Shown here piece by piece: positions 10,449 through 20,931 of a stretch of 37,037 bases of DNA. A model generated the notes under the pieces. The model saw only the letters and a list, made by a program, of their open reading frames with translations, had not been told where the DNA came from and searched no databases. Source of the stretch: Candidatus Endomicrobiellum guadaloupense. Its GTDB lineage: Bacteria > Elusimicrobiota > Endomicrobiia > Endomicrobiales > Endomicrobiaceae. The DNA is taken from assembly GCA_031278895.1 (NCBI GenBank), contig JAITJN010000029.1, forward strand, positions 1 to 37,037, in the 5' to 3' direction. A program made the position numbers and the translations under genes. Every line of letters starts with the position of its first letter. Within the stretch, counting starts at the first letter, position 1.

Positions 10449-10520
10449 CATTTATTTCTGATTAAGGTAATATATGTTGTGTTAGCTAGCAGCTATCCAC
10501 ACTACATATAGTATTATTTT

Positions 10521-13283
10521 TTAAAGTAGATATGAAATCCTGAGCAACCCGACTAACCCTTTCTTTTTCCCTGAATATCCTTCTATGCTTAATTCCATTC
10601 TAAAATTGCTAATCTCAGCTTTTACTCCAAATTCTCCGCTTTGAGTCCAACCACATAAATTCTCATGCTCTAGTTCAAATATAAAAGTTTTTGCTGCAAC
10701 TCTACCTTGTGTTTCATATTCAGCTCCTAGTCCTATAAATGGCGTTATGCTCCAACTTAAATTAAAAATGCTTCTTATTCCTAGTTTTAATCTACTTGAG
10801 TTAATTTGTCTAAAATTTATTATATCTCCGGTAACAAGTTTTGCTTTTTTAGACTCTTCGTGTACATATAACCATTTAAAATATCCTTCAAGGTCTAAAA
10901 TTCCTAAATTTCTTATATATCCGCAGCCAAGATGCCCGCCATAATATGTTCCATCCGTATTAAATTTTCCTTCTCCTATCATATCTCTATTTTTATAGCT
11001 TGAGTCAGTCTTTCCAATTTTTGCAGAACCGTCTAAATATACTTCACCTATTATTTTTCCAAAAGTATCTTTGGCATTCCACAATCCAAATCTTCCCAAA
11101 ATACCTATACCCATGTATTGAGGTTTACCTTTTCCTTCTGTTTTCCCAGATAAATGGCCAATAATTGTATCTTGATCATAGCTAGTTTTTACTGTATATT
11201 CTCCCTCCCCATGTTCCCAAAAAGCACCTAAAACCAACTTTTTATCAACAATAGGTACATACTCTTTAGCTATACCTGCTATAAAAGAAATACCCTTTAT
11301 TTCTAAAGTATTTTCACCATATTTTAAGTTTCCCCAAGACACAATGCCAAATGCACCAGCTTTACCATATGAATTCAAGTTTCCATCGTTATTTGAACTT
11401 ACAGTATCAACTGCTTCTCTTATTCCTTTATCTGCAAGCAAATCTAAAGATCTATTAACAAAGAGTATTTGAGCAGTTCCTTCTTCTAAACAGTTATTAG
11501 CTTTAGGATTGAGATCAAATTTTGAATCTTTAACTTCTAAATATAAAGATGTGTCTGTAGTTCTGATCAAAAAACTATAATCGTAAAGAAGAGTCGTACA
11601 AAAAGATCCATTCATACCTATATTAGTATTATTGTTGACAGGAGCATTATCTATCCCAGTGCCTGTACCTGAGCTTACTATTAAATAAATTTTGTCGCCA
11701 ACATTTAAAATAGGAATATCATCTTCATTTTGAAATTGTACTTTCACGGTAGTCCTACTCAGATTAATTGGTTTAGCAGGATCTTGATACATGCCTCCAG
11801 TACCAGCCTTCACATCTATAATCACATCATCCTTTTTTATATTACTTGGCAAATGAAAATTATAAATTTCAAAGTTATTGATACCATAAATTTGAATATT
11901 TTTTGCGTATATCTCAAGAGTATTTCCGCTAAAAACATTAGGAGTATCATCATGTTTTCCTCCTACCCATAAAATGCTATTTGTTGATAGACAAGCGCCT
12001 TCATGGATAATAAGAGTGTTATTTATAACATTACCAATACTCTTTCCAGAGTAATCGAAATAAATATTTCCTCCAATACTTGCATTATCATAGATACAAA
12101 TCACATTATCCCTAACTGTAACGTTTCCATTATCAGCAGTATGCTGAACACATATTACATGCCCTGCAACTCTTCCAAATATACTAATAACATTATCTGA
12201 AACTACGCCTGATCCCATAGAACAAGCGATTAAACTACCATTTACTACTCCAGAAATGTTCATAATTTCATTTTTAGAAGCTCCAACTCCAACTCTAGCC
12301 CCCTCTGCAACGACATCTACATGACCTGAGCCTGAAAGATTCAAAATATTATATGATGATGTACCACAACTAACGTGAGAACAAGTAACGCCTGTCATAC
12401 AATGCCCTGAAATATTAACTTCATTATTTATTGATATTCCTTCTGTGATATTAACACCCGCGACATGTCCATTTACGTAAGCACCTTCATGAACTCTCAC
12501 TGCGTTTTTTGTAGCTAATCCAGATGTAAGATAAGCAGAGCTAATATCACTACTAATATTTACATTCCCATATATATCCACAAAGTTACTTGTTGCTGTA
12601 CCAGCGCTTACATAGGCAGCGCATATATGACCCTCAAAACCCAAATTAGAGCTTACTATTCCACTTGTACTTACAATAATGCCATTACCAAAAGCTTGTC
12701 CGTTAGCAATATATGCACCAATAATTCTATTTGATACAGCGCTGCTTGATATTACAACAAGATTATTAATTGCTGTCACTTCTGATATCTCTGACTCGAT
12801 AGATACACCTCTAATATCACCTTCAGCAATACCAGAAATATTTACAGTATTTCTTTCAACTCGTCCTGCTCTCAACATCTGTACACCATAAACAGATCGA
12901 GAAACTCCAGAAACTAAAACAGTATTATGTGTGGCTGTTGCCCATATCGTAGTTGCAATACATACTCCATATATTGTGTCTGTAGCAGTTCCTTTTAAAA
13001 TTAAACTATTATAATTAGCATTATTTTGTGGGTATTGCCAATCAATATAAGACCCATAAGTTCTACTACTAACAGTTGCACCTTCTTCAACAGTTAATTT
13101 ATTGTTAATAGATGTATCCTCAAATGGCGCACTACCAGAATTATCTTGCCCATTTCCTGAGATTTCATAATTTATGACACTGCCTCTGTTAATGACAATA
13201 GACTTAGCAAAAACATCTGATGTGTAAAATGATATGATTGATATGAACAAAGTTATATAAAATATTGCATATATCTGCTTCAT
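10521..13283 (-). CDS. autotransporter: repetitive beta-helix-like passenger plus C-terminal beta-barrel
   Basis: 920 aa; signal sequence MKQIYAIFYITLFISIISFYTSDVFA; about 10 degenerate repeats of about 30 aa (GxAxxNxVxISG...); C-terminal barrel ending KKKGLVGLLRISYLL. Confidence 0.85.
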   Translation of the reverse strand: MKQIYAIFYITLFISIISFYTSDVFAKSIVINRGSVINYEISGNGQDNSGSAPFEDTSINNKLTVEEGATVSSRTYGSYIDWQYPQNNANYNSLILKGTATDTIYGVCIATTIWATATHNTVLVSGVSRSVYGVQMLRAGRVERNTVNISGIAEGDIRGVSIESEISEVTAINNLVVISSSAVSNRIIGAYIANGQAFGNGIIVSTSGIVSSNLGFEGHICAAYVSAGTATSNFVDIYGNVNISSDISSAYLTSGLATKNAVRVHEGAYVNGHVAGVNITEGISINNEVNISGHCMTGVTCSHVSCGTSSYNILNLSGSGHVDVVAEGARVGVGASKNEIMNISGVVNGSLIACSMGSGVVSDNVISIFGRVAGHVICVQHTADNGNVTVRDNVICIYDNASIGGNIYFDYSGKSIGNVINNTLIIHEGACLSTNSILWVGGKHDDTPNVFSGNTLEIYAKNIQIYGINNFEIYNFHLPSNIKKDDVIIDVKAGTGGMYQDPAKPINLSRTTVKVQFQNEDDIPILNVGDKIYLIVSSGTGTGIDNAPVNNNTNIGMNGSFCTTLLYDYSFLIRTTDTSLYLEVKDSKFDLNPKANNCLEEGTAQILFVNRSLDLLADKGIREAVDTVSSNNDGNLNSYGKAGAFGIVSWGNLKYGENTLEIKGISFIAGIAKEYVPIVDKKLVLGAFWEHGEGEYTVKTSYDQDTIIGHLSGKTEGKGKPQYMGIGILGRFGLWNAKDTFGKIIGEVYLDGSAKIGKTDSSYKNRDMIGEGKFNTDGTYYGGHLGCGYIRNLGILDLEGYFKWLYVHEESKKAKLVTGDIINFRQINSSRLKLGIRSIFNLSWSITPFIGLGAEYETQGRVAAKTFIFELEHENLCGWTQSGEFGVKAEISNFRMELSIEGYSGKKKGLVGLLRISYLL

Positions 13284-13311
13284 TAAAATACCTCATGATT
13301 TGAGAATGAAT

Positions 13312-16300
13312 TTAATTCAGAAATTCATTCTCTGATTTATTCCTCATTCCTTTTGTATAAAGGTATATATAAGGAACAAAACAAATAGAAAGACCTAATG
13401 CAAATGACAGACCTCCAACAACTGCTATTGCCATAGGCTGGTTTGTAGATCCTCCTCCACCAAAACCAATAGCAAGAGGAATAAGACCTGTAATGGTTGT
13501 AAGAGTAGTCATTGTAATAGGTCTTATATGATTAACTGTAACTTCAACAACATTCTTTTTTAAAGATAAAATATCTGGAGTAATATCACTCATTTTTTTC
13601 AATTCTTCTTCATACATAACATTAAACCTATCAATAAGCAAGATAGAAATATTAACAACGTTACCTATAAGCATTATAAAACCAAGCATTGAAATTGAAT
13701 TTATTGATTGACCTGTAATAAATAATACAACAGCAGCTCCCACAATACCTAAAGGAACAACAGTCATAACTAGAATTGGTTGAAACAAAGATTCAAATTC
13801 CGAAGCTAAAACCATGAAAATAATTATTACACCAAGTCCCAACGCAAACGAAACTTGAGTTAATGCTTCTTTCATGGCAAGCATTTCACCGGAAATAACG
13901 CAATGAACATCTTCATTATTGTACTTTGCATCAAGTATTGATTGTATTTCTTGAACAGCTTTTGTAAAGTTACCCTTAATGTTTGCAGAAAGCAGATATG
14001 TTCTTTCTCCTTCTATTCTCTTAATTGAAGGGAGTGTTTTTACAAAATTAGCTTGAGCTATTTGTTTTAATTGTATTGTTAATCCCCATGGAGAATAAGC
14101 AGTCATCTCCATAACTTTGCTAAGTTTGTCTCTATCTTCTGAACGCATTCTTACTCTTATATCCATTTCATCATCTTTTCTTTTAAGTTTTGTGGCAATA
14201 TAACCTTTAATTGCTGCCAAAGTCATAGCAGAAATTTCTTGAGTTGAAAGTCCAAATAGGGATGCTCTCTCTCTGTCTATTGTAAGCCTTAATTCAGGAA
14301 CTTCATCTGGAGGATCTAGCTTTATTCCATAAAACTGAGGCATTTTTTCCATAACAGCACGAATTTCATTAGATGCTTGTTTAAGTACAGATAAGTCTCT
14401 TCCTCTTACTTCTATTAATAAACCTGAAGCAGCGCCAACACCTGAACCAAATAAACCTTGCTGAGTCATAAATTCAGTCTCTAAACCTTTAATATTAAGC
14501 TTTCTTATTTCATTTGAAATATCTGCAACAAGTTCATCGGTAGATATACCTTCTTTGTGCAATCTTCCTACAATTCTTGCTTGATATGTTCCAAGAGATT
14601 CTATAGATGCAACACCAGAATTATCACCAGTTGAACCTACACTTACTGAAATGTCATTTATTTCAGGATATTTGGAAATCAATCTTTCTATTCTTCTTGT
14701 TGTTGCATCTGTAGATTCTAACGGAGTATCAGGAGGCATTATCAAGTTTAAAGTAAAACGTCTTTCATCAACTTTTGGCATAAAGGCCTTAGGTATAAAA
14801 GCAAGACAAACTACACCTACCATTGTATAAGCTAAAACAATCAACATTATTTTACTGATTTTATAATCTAAAACTTTTTTAAATATCGGAGTAAAATATT
14901 TATTTATTGCGTCCATCCCTGCTGTAACAGACTGTTTTGCTAAGTCAGCTGTAAGAGCAAGACGAGGAACAAGGAAAAGAGCAGTAAATATTGATGAAAT
15001 AAGAGCAAAAGAAATTGTAAGCGCTAACTGTTTAAAAAGTTGTCCTATCATGCCTGCAACAAAAACAAATGGTATAAAAATAGCAAGTGTTGTAAGAGTA
15101 GAACTCATAATAGGCGCAATCAAACTACTTGTAGCAGCATAAATTCTTTCTTTTTTAGGTATAGTTTTGAGTCTGTGAAACTGCATAAGAATATTCTCAA
15201 GAACCACGTTTGAGTTGTCAATAACCATTCCTATTCCAACAGTAAGACCACCCAAAGACATAGTATTTAGAGAAATATCTCCAAAATACATAAAACTTAA
15301 AGTACTACAAAGAGCTACAGGAATAGCTATGTTTATTATTGTAGATGCCATAAAGCTTTTCATAAAAAAATAAAGCAAGATAAATGAAAGTAATATTCCT
15401 TGTATCATGTTTGAGTATAAATTCTCAAGAGACTCTTTAATAAAATCAGACTGATCTAAGGTTATTTTTATATCAACATCTTCTGGCATTTTTTCTTTAA
15501 TATCTTTAAGTTTTTTCTGTACCCCTTTTGATAAATTTATTAAGTTTGAACCTGACTGCTGATAAATACCTACAGATATATTCTCGCTTCCATTGTAACG
15601 AGAATATCCTTTTCTGTCCCTAAGAGTCTCTTTCACTTGCGCAATATCTTTCAAAAATACTATTTTATCACCTGTTTCCTGCTCTTTATTTTTAACTCTT
15701 TTTGTGCTTAACACATGCTCTATGTTATTATCTACCTTTGAGAAAGAAAGGTTAGCTATATCATCAATTGTTTGAAATTCTCCAACAGTTTTAACTAAAT
15801 ATTCATGCTTTTCTTCTTTTATTGTTCCAGCGGGATAAGTGATGTTAGCATTTTCCAGAGAAGTAATAACTTCTGTTATTGAAACCTGATTAGCAAGAAG
15901 CCTTCCTTTATCTATTTCAACAAGTATTTCTTTCTCTTCTCCACCTCTAAGCTCAACTTTTGCAACACCTTCAATACGTTCAAGTTCATCTTTTATGTTT
16001 CTCTTTGACATGTATCTAAGCTCCGCCATTCTCATGTCAGAAGAATCACCGTTTTTATAGCTTACAGAAAGAAGCATAGCTTCAGTTTGAGTAGGATTGT
16101 ACTTCAAAACGACTGGTTCTAATGCTTCTCTTGGCAAGCTTTCTTTTATTAAATCTATCTTTTCACGTACATCCATTGCAGCAAAGTCCATGTTTGTTCC
16201 CCATCTAAACTCACATGTAACAATGGAAACACCTTCTTTTGAATTTGAAGAAACTCTTTTGATGTCTTTTACAGTACCAGCAGTTTCTTCAACCATTTTG

Positions 16301-16491
16301 CTTATAAGCTTTTCTGCTTCTTCAGGCCCTGCGCCATCATACCTTGTTACGATAGTTATTTGTGGATATTCCATAGATGGGAACAATTCTTGAGGGATTC
16401 TTGTATATGAGATTACTCCCAAAAGTCCTATTGACAAAAATAACATTATGGTTGTAACTGGTCTATCTACTGACAATCTCATTATGCTCAT
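13312..16491 (-). CDS. RND family efflux transporter permease (AcrB/HAE type), second of a pair
   Basis: 1059 aa; LSVDRPVTTIMLFLSIGLLGVISYTRIPQELFPSMEYPQITIVTRYDGAGPEEAEKLI; TM4 GMVIDNSNVVLENI. Confidence 0.97.
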   Translation of the reverse strand: MSIMRLSVDRPVTTIMLFLSIGLLGVISYTRIPQELFPSMEYPQITIVTRYDGAGPEEAEKLISKMVEETAGTVKDIKRVSSNSKEGVSIVTCEFRWGTNMDFAAMDVREKIDLIKESLPREALEPVVLKYNPTQTEAMLLSVSYKNGDSSDMRMAELRYMSKRNIKDELERIEGVAKVELRGGEEKEILVEIDKGRLLANQVSITEVITSLENANITYPAGTIKEEKHEYLVKTVGEFQTIDDIANLSFSKVDNNIEHVLSTKRVKNKEQETGDKIVFLKDIAQVKETLRDRKGYSRYNGSENISVGIYQQSGSNLINLSKGVQKKLKDIKEKMPEDVDIKITLDQSDFIKESLENLYSNMIQGILLSFILLYFFMKSFMASTIINIAIPVALCSTLSFMYFGDISLNTMSLGGLTVGIGMVIDNSNVVLENILMQFHRLKTIPKKERIYAATSSLIAPIMSSTLTTLAIFIPFVFVAGMIGQLFKQLALTISFALISSIFTALFLVPRLALTADLAKQSVTAGMDAINKYFTPIFKKVLDYKISKIMLIVLAYTMVGVVCLAFIPKAFMPKVDERRFTLNLIMPPDTPLESTDATTRRIERLISKYPEINDISVSVGSTGDNSGVASIESLGTYQARIVGRLHKEGISTDELVADISNEIRKLNIKGLETEFMTQQGLFGSGVGAASGLLIEVRGRDLSVLKQASNEIRAVMEKMPQFYGIKLDPPDEVPELRLTIDRERASLFGLSTQEISAMTLAAIKGYIATKLKRKDDEMDIRVRMRSEDRDKLSKVMEMTAYSPWGLTIQLKQIAQANFVKTLPSIKRIEGERTYLLSANIKGNFTKAVQEIQSILDAKYNNEDVHCVISGEMLAMKEALTQVSFALGLGVIIIFMVLASEFESLFQPILVMTVVPLGIVGAAVVLFITGQSINSISMLGFIMLIGNVVNISILLIDRFNVMYEEELKKMSDITPDILSLKKNVVEVTVNHIRPITMTTLTTITGLIPLAIGFGGGGSTNQPMAIAVVGGLSFALGLSICFVPYIYLYTKGMRNKSENEFLN

Positions 16492-16521
16492 TTTGCTCCC
16501 TCATAAATATTTAATTTATTG

Positions 16522-19500
16522 CTAAATTTTTATCTTAGGGGCATTAGGAATTTTTGTAGGAGAAGAATCTTCATTTTGGATAACAATTCTTGGAATTTTA
16601 AAAGTCTCTGACGTCAAAGTAGTTTTTGATTTTTTAGATCTAAACTTTCCAATATTTTTTAAAAGGTGTAAATTGTTTAACATTCCATGAAGGCTCTTTT
16701 TAGGATTCTCCATCATATAATAGGCCGTAGGGATGATTAAAAGAGTAAGTATTGTTCCAGTTAACGTGCCAAAAAGAACTGTAAGGGACATGGACCTCCA
16801 CATTGATGCCGCCGCGTCCCTACTTAAAACCATTGGAAGAAGACCAATAGTTTTCATAAGAAAAGTTATTAGTTCTGGACGAAGTCTTTCTTTACATGAC
16901 TCAAATATCACTCTTAAAATGTTTGTTCTTCCAACACGTCTTTGATTTATTTTATCAACAATAATAATTGATCCATAAACAATTGATCCAAATAAAATCA
17001 TTATCCCTATATATACGCCAAGACTTATAGGCTTTTTAAAAATCCAAAGAGAAAATGCTACACCAATTACGCTCAAAGGTAACGCAAACATTATGAGAAA
17101 TGGCTGTTTGTAAGATTCAAATATTGATGCTAAAACAAAGAAAATAAGAATGACAGTAAGTGCAATAGCCAACATAAAAGATCCTTGACTATTTACTGTT
17201 TTCTCATAATCACCAGATAAGGTAAATGAATAGTCTCTAGGGAAAGTAATCGTTTTAATAGCTGCAAATATACCTTTAGCTGCAGTCTTTAATCCTATTT
17301 TTTCTCTATTTGCTGTAAGCTGTATAAAACGTCTTTTATTTTTATGCCAAATCTCTTGAGTAGATTTTATTTCTTGAGCTCTAGCTACTTGTCCAACATA
17401 TACAACTTCTTTCCTAGTATTTATTATAGGTAAAAATAAAACATCTTGTACATTTCTCACACTGCCAGGACGAAGCCTTGCAACTGCTTCTATTTGTTCA
17501 CCGTCTTTCCTGAATTTAGTAGCAATAAGACCTCTTAGTTCTGCATGTAGCGTATTTCCAAAATAATATGCAGTGAGACCAAAATCCGCGAGCTTATTGT
17601 GGTCTACGAAAAGATTTATTTCAGGTTCGTCTTCCCTCATCCTTATTTTTACATCGTTTAGTCCTTTAACTTGCTGAAGTCTTCCAGAAGAAGAAAAAGC
17701 AAGCTGTTTTAAAGTATCATAATCTTGACCATAAAAGTCAACATACATTTCTTTAGAACCAGATGTATCAGAGTCTTGATAATACACAAAGGCAGGAGTA
17801 TAGTCTTCAAAATATTTTCTAAATTCCGCTTTAAACTTGTCAGCTTCTTTATATACCCTTACTTCAATAAAAGTGTGCAGCTTTTCAACTTTTGATGAAA
17901 CTCTATCAACATCTTCTTTAAAAGATAAGAGTTTCGTTTCCATTCTCTTTACTATCTCATTGGAAACTTCTATCCGTGTAGCAGGAGGAAATTGTATTCC
18001 TATTCTGAAGGTATTTGTATCACCTGCATCCATAAATTCAGAATCTCTTGTTCTTAAAATATGAACAGCAAATAAAAAAAGTAAAAATACAACAAGCCAT
18101 ACATAAGTTTGTCTTCTAAAAACAAATTTTAAAATTTTTCCATAGAAATATCTTATCTTCATGTACCAACCTTGGAACTCTAAGGAAAAATTGTTCTGCC
18201 ATCTATATATCTGAGGTGGAACAAATATCATAGTGCTTATAAGAGATGCAAGTAGAGCGAATGTGATTGTAAGACCAAACGGCATGTAGAGTTGTCTTAT
18301 TTCTGGCTCTAAAAATACAAGAGGAAGGAACACTACTATAGTCGTAACCGTAGATGCAAAAATAGGCTGCCAAAGTTCAGCAGTTCCATTTATAACTAAC
18401 TCTTCTTTTGTTTTGTAAGTTCCTCTATGGTGATGGAAAGATATATTTTCTATCACTACTATTGCATTATCCATAACGTTTGCCATACCCATAGCAAGAC
18501 CGCTTAATGTCATAACATTAAAAGTTTGTTTTGTAAAATACATTAAAAGCACAGATATTAAAAGACTTAAAGGAAGGGTTGTGACAACGATAATAACATT
18601 TCTTATATTCTTCATAAATAAAAATAAAATTCCAACAAGCAAAATTACTGCGACAACAAGTGCTTCGCATAGAGAATATATAGCTTTGTTTATGTAATCA
18701 GCATCATTTTTTACAACAGTCAAAGCAACTTCAGAATCTATTTCATGCCTTAATTTATTTATAACTCTAATAGATTCATTGGCCGTACTTATTGTATTTG
18801 CAGCAGTTTCCTTTTGAATATACATGGAAACAACAGATTGAATATTGAGTCTTGAAAAAGAGGTAGGCTCATAAAAAGAATCTCTTACTGTGGCAATATC
18901 GTTTATTCTAATTACAGAACCAGATGGAGTAATAGCTATACCAGTATTTGCAATTTCTTCAATATCTGTATATTCCCCACTAGCTCTTATCACATAGTTA
19001 TTATTTGCTTCATCTATATTCCCTGCTGATACAGAAATATTTGATAAATTAATTTTATTTATAACATCGAGAATTGGAAGATTGTATGCTATAAGCTTTG
19101 AATTATCTATATCTATTAAAAGCTTTCTTTCTCTTCCACCGCCAATCTCAACGTTAGCGACTCCAGAAACTCTCATAAGTTTTTCTTTAATACTTTTTTC
19201 AGCCACATTTCTAAGCTCTTCTGTAGAAAATTTATTAGAGCTTAAAGCTAATATAATTATTGGAGCGTCAGACTGTTCAAATTTAGCTATGATTGGTTTT
19301 TCTGTTTCTTTTGGCAGGAGATGTCTGACAAGTGCTAATTTCTCACGAATATCTACAACTATAAAATCAGTATCCACACCATGATGGAACTCCAGCATTA
19401 TATTAGATTCTGATTCCTTTGAAGAAGAAATCATTTCTTTAAGACCATTAAGCTCAGAAAAAACTTCTTCCAAAGGCTTTGTTACATATTTTTCTACTTC

Positions 19501-19671
19501 GGTTGACGCAATTCCTCCACGAAGTCTTGTAACAACACTTACTGTACCAGACTTAGAGTTAGGATTCAGTTCAACAGGAATCTTAACAACCATGATTGAC
19601 GAGAACATGATTAGCGCCATAACTATCATTAGAGTAGTTATTGGCTTTTTTATACCTATGTCAATAATCAT
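16522..19671 (-). CDS. RND family efflux transporter permease (AcrB/HAE type), first of a pair, more divergent
   Basis: 1049 aa; IDIGIKKPITTLMIVMALIMFSSIMVVKIPVELNPNSKSGTVSVVTRLRGGIASTEVEKYV; TM4 NVMDNAIVVIENI. Confidence 0.95.
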   Translation of the reverse strand: MIIDIGIKKPITTLMIVMALIMFSSIMVVKIPVELNPNSKSGTVSVVTRLRGGIASTEVEKYVTKPLEEVFSELNGLKEMISSSKESESNIMLEFHHGVDTDFIVVDIREKLALVRHLLPKETEKPIIAKFEQSDAPIIILALSSNKFSTEELRNVAEKSIKEKLMRVSGVANVEIGGGRERKLLIDIDNSKLIAYNLPILDVINKINLSNISVSAGNIDEANNNYVIRASGEYTDIEEIANTGIAITPSGSVIRINDIATVRDSFYEPTSFSRLNIQSVVSMYIQKETAANTISTANESIRVINKLRHEIDSEVALTVVKNDADYINKAIYSLCEALVVAVILLVGILFLFMKNIRNVIIVVTTLPLSLLISVLLMYFTKQTFNVMTLSGLAMGMANVMDNAIVVIENISFHHHRGTYKTKEELVINGTAELWQPIFASTVTTIVVFLPLVFLEPEIRQLYMPFGLTITFALLASLISTMIFVPPQIYRWQNNFSLEFQGWYMKIRYFYGKILKFVFRRQTYVWLVVFLLFLFAVHILRTRDSEFMDAGDTNTFRIGIQFPPATRIEVSNEIVKRMETKLLSFKEDVDRVSSKVEKLHTFIEVRVYKEADKFKAEFRKYFEDYTPAFVYYQDSDTSGSKEMYVDFYGQDYDTLKQLAFSSSGRLQQVKGLNDVKIRMREDEPEINLFVDHNKLADFGLTAYYFGNTLHAELRGLIATKFRKDGEQIEAVARLRPGSVRNVQDVLFLPIINTRKEVVYVGQVARAQEIKSTQEIWHKNKRRFIQLTANREKIGLKTAAKGIFAAIKTITFPRDYSFTLSGDYEKTVNSQGSFMLAIALTVILIFFVLASIFESYKQPFLIMFALPLSVIGVAFSLWIFKKPISLGVYIGIMILFGSIVYGSIIIVDKINQRRVGRTNILRVIFESCKERLRPELITFLMKTIGLLPMVLSRDAAASMWRSMSLTVLFGTLTGTILTLLIIPTAYYMMENPKKSLHGMLNNLHLLKNIGKFRSKKSKTTLTSETFKIPRIVIQNEDSSPTKIPNAPKIKI

Positions 19672-19686
19672 ACTTTAGAAACTATC

Positions 19687-20916
19687 CTAGTCTAGAGGTA
19701 TAGAAGTATCATCTTCTTTCAGTTCTTGAAACTTAACTTTTACACCATCTGAAAGTTGCCCTTGGGTTTCAATTACTAAAAGTTCTCCTAAATTAAGACC
19801 TGATAAAACTATAGTTTTTTCTCCAACCTTATCTCCAACTGCACAAGGTCTCATTTGTACAACGCCTTCACTTGGATTGGTATCTGGAACAACAACAGGA
19901 ATAAGAAATGTTGTATCATTTAAAGAAATAATACTGTCGCTAGGAACTAAAACAACATTATGAAACTCTCTTACAAAAATTGTTCCTCTTGCAAACATTC
20001 CAGAACGTAAAAGTCCATCTTTATTTTCTACATCAATTTTTACTGTTTCAGTCCTTGTTCTTTCTTTTACAACTGGAGCAATTTCAACAAGAGTTCCTTC
20101 AAATTCTCTACCAGGATATGAGTCACTATTAATAATTACTTTTTGTCCAGTCGACATTTTTAAAACATCTTTTTCAGGTATATCTACTTCAAAATTTGTA
20201 CCTTGATCACTTATAAACTTACAAACGACATCTTGTGAAGTGACATATTCTCCTGGCTTTATTATAATCTGTGCAAGAATTCCATCGCTTGGAGCAACAA
20301 GATTAGTCTTCTTTAGATTTAATTGTGCAAGATCAAGTTCAGACATGGCTGATTTTGCACGCAGTTCTGAAGCTTCTATCTCAAACTTAGCCTCAAGAAG
20401 TTTACTTTCTGCCAAAGCTTTCATCTTAAACATTTCTTCATACACTTTATATTTCTCTTTAGACGACAAATACGCAGAACGTTCACTTCTGTATCTAGAT
20501 TGAGCATAATCAACCTTAGTAACAGCATCTCTAGTATCTAAAGAACAAACAACCTGTCCTTCTGTAATCTTATCACCTTCTTTAAAATTATATTTCATAA
20601 GGTGGCCTTCTATTTGGAAGCGAAGATCATTTTCAACAGCGCCTTTTATTGATCCCATAACTGTATATTTTTCAGTAAAATCTTGTTTTTTTACCGCAGT
20701 TACTTTTACTTGAATTACCCCTTGTTCTACAACCTCTTCTTTAATCTTTTTGGCAAGCATAAAATATAACGAAACCAAAACAATAATAGAAATTAAGCTT
20801 ATCACAACTATACGAATCTTTTTTTTAAACTTTTGAGGAGATTTTTTATTTTCGTGTTCAATATAGAGAGAAATTTTGTCTATAACAAGATACAGATAGT
20901 ATTTGAGCTTTTCCAA
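19687..20916 (-). CDS. RND efflux periplasmic adaptor (membrane fusion protein)
   Basis: 409 aa; N-terminal TM anchor; KEGDKITEGQVVCSLDTRDAV, coiled-coil, LVAPSDGILAQIIIKPGEYV. Confidence 0.93.
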   Translation of the reverse strand: MEKLKYYLYLVIDKISLYIEHENKKSPQKFKKKIRIVVISLISIIVLVSLYFMLAKKIKEEVVEQGVIQVKVTAVKKQDFTEKYTVMGSIKGAVENDLRFQIEGHLMKYNFKEGDKITEGQVVCSLDTRDAVTKVDYAQSRYRSERSAYLSSKEKYKVYEEMFKMKALAESKLLEAKFEIEASELRAKSAMSELDLAQLNLKKTNLVAPSDGILAQIIIKPGEYVTSQDVVCKFISDQGTNFEVDIPEKDVLKMSTGQKVIINSDSYPGREFEGTLVEIAPVVKERTRTETVKIDVENKDGLLRSGMFARGTIFVREFHNVVLVPSDSIISLNDTTFLIPVVVPDTNPSEGVVQMRPCAVGDKVGEKTIVLSGLNLGELLVIETQGQLSDGVKVKFQELKEDDTSIPLD

Positions 20917-20931
20917 TTTTTGTTCCTCCTG

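Noticed and set aside
10449-10520. tagctagcagcta hairpin as a strong terminator between nadA and the autotransporter
   Set aside because: Only a 5-bp core stem with an interrupted outer stem and no clean U-tract; too weak to call.
10747-12891. Plus-strand ORFs antisense to the autotransporter
   Set aside because: Antisense shadow ORFs of a long repetitive coding sequence, without RBS or domain signatures.
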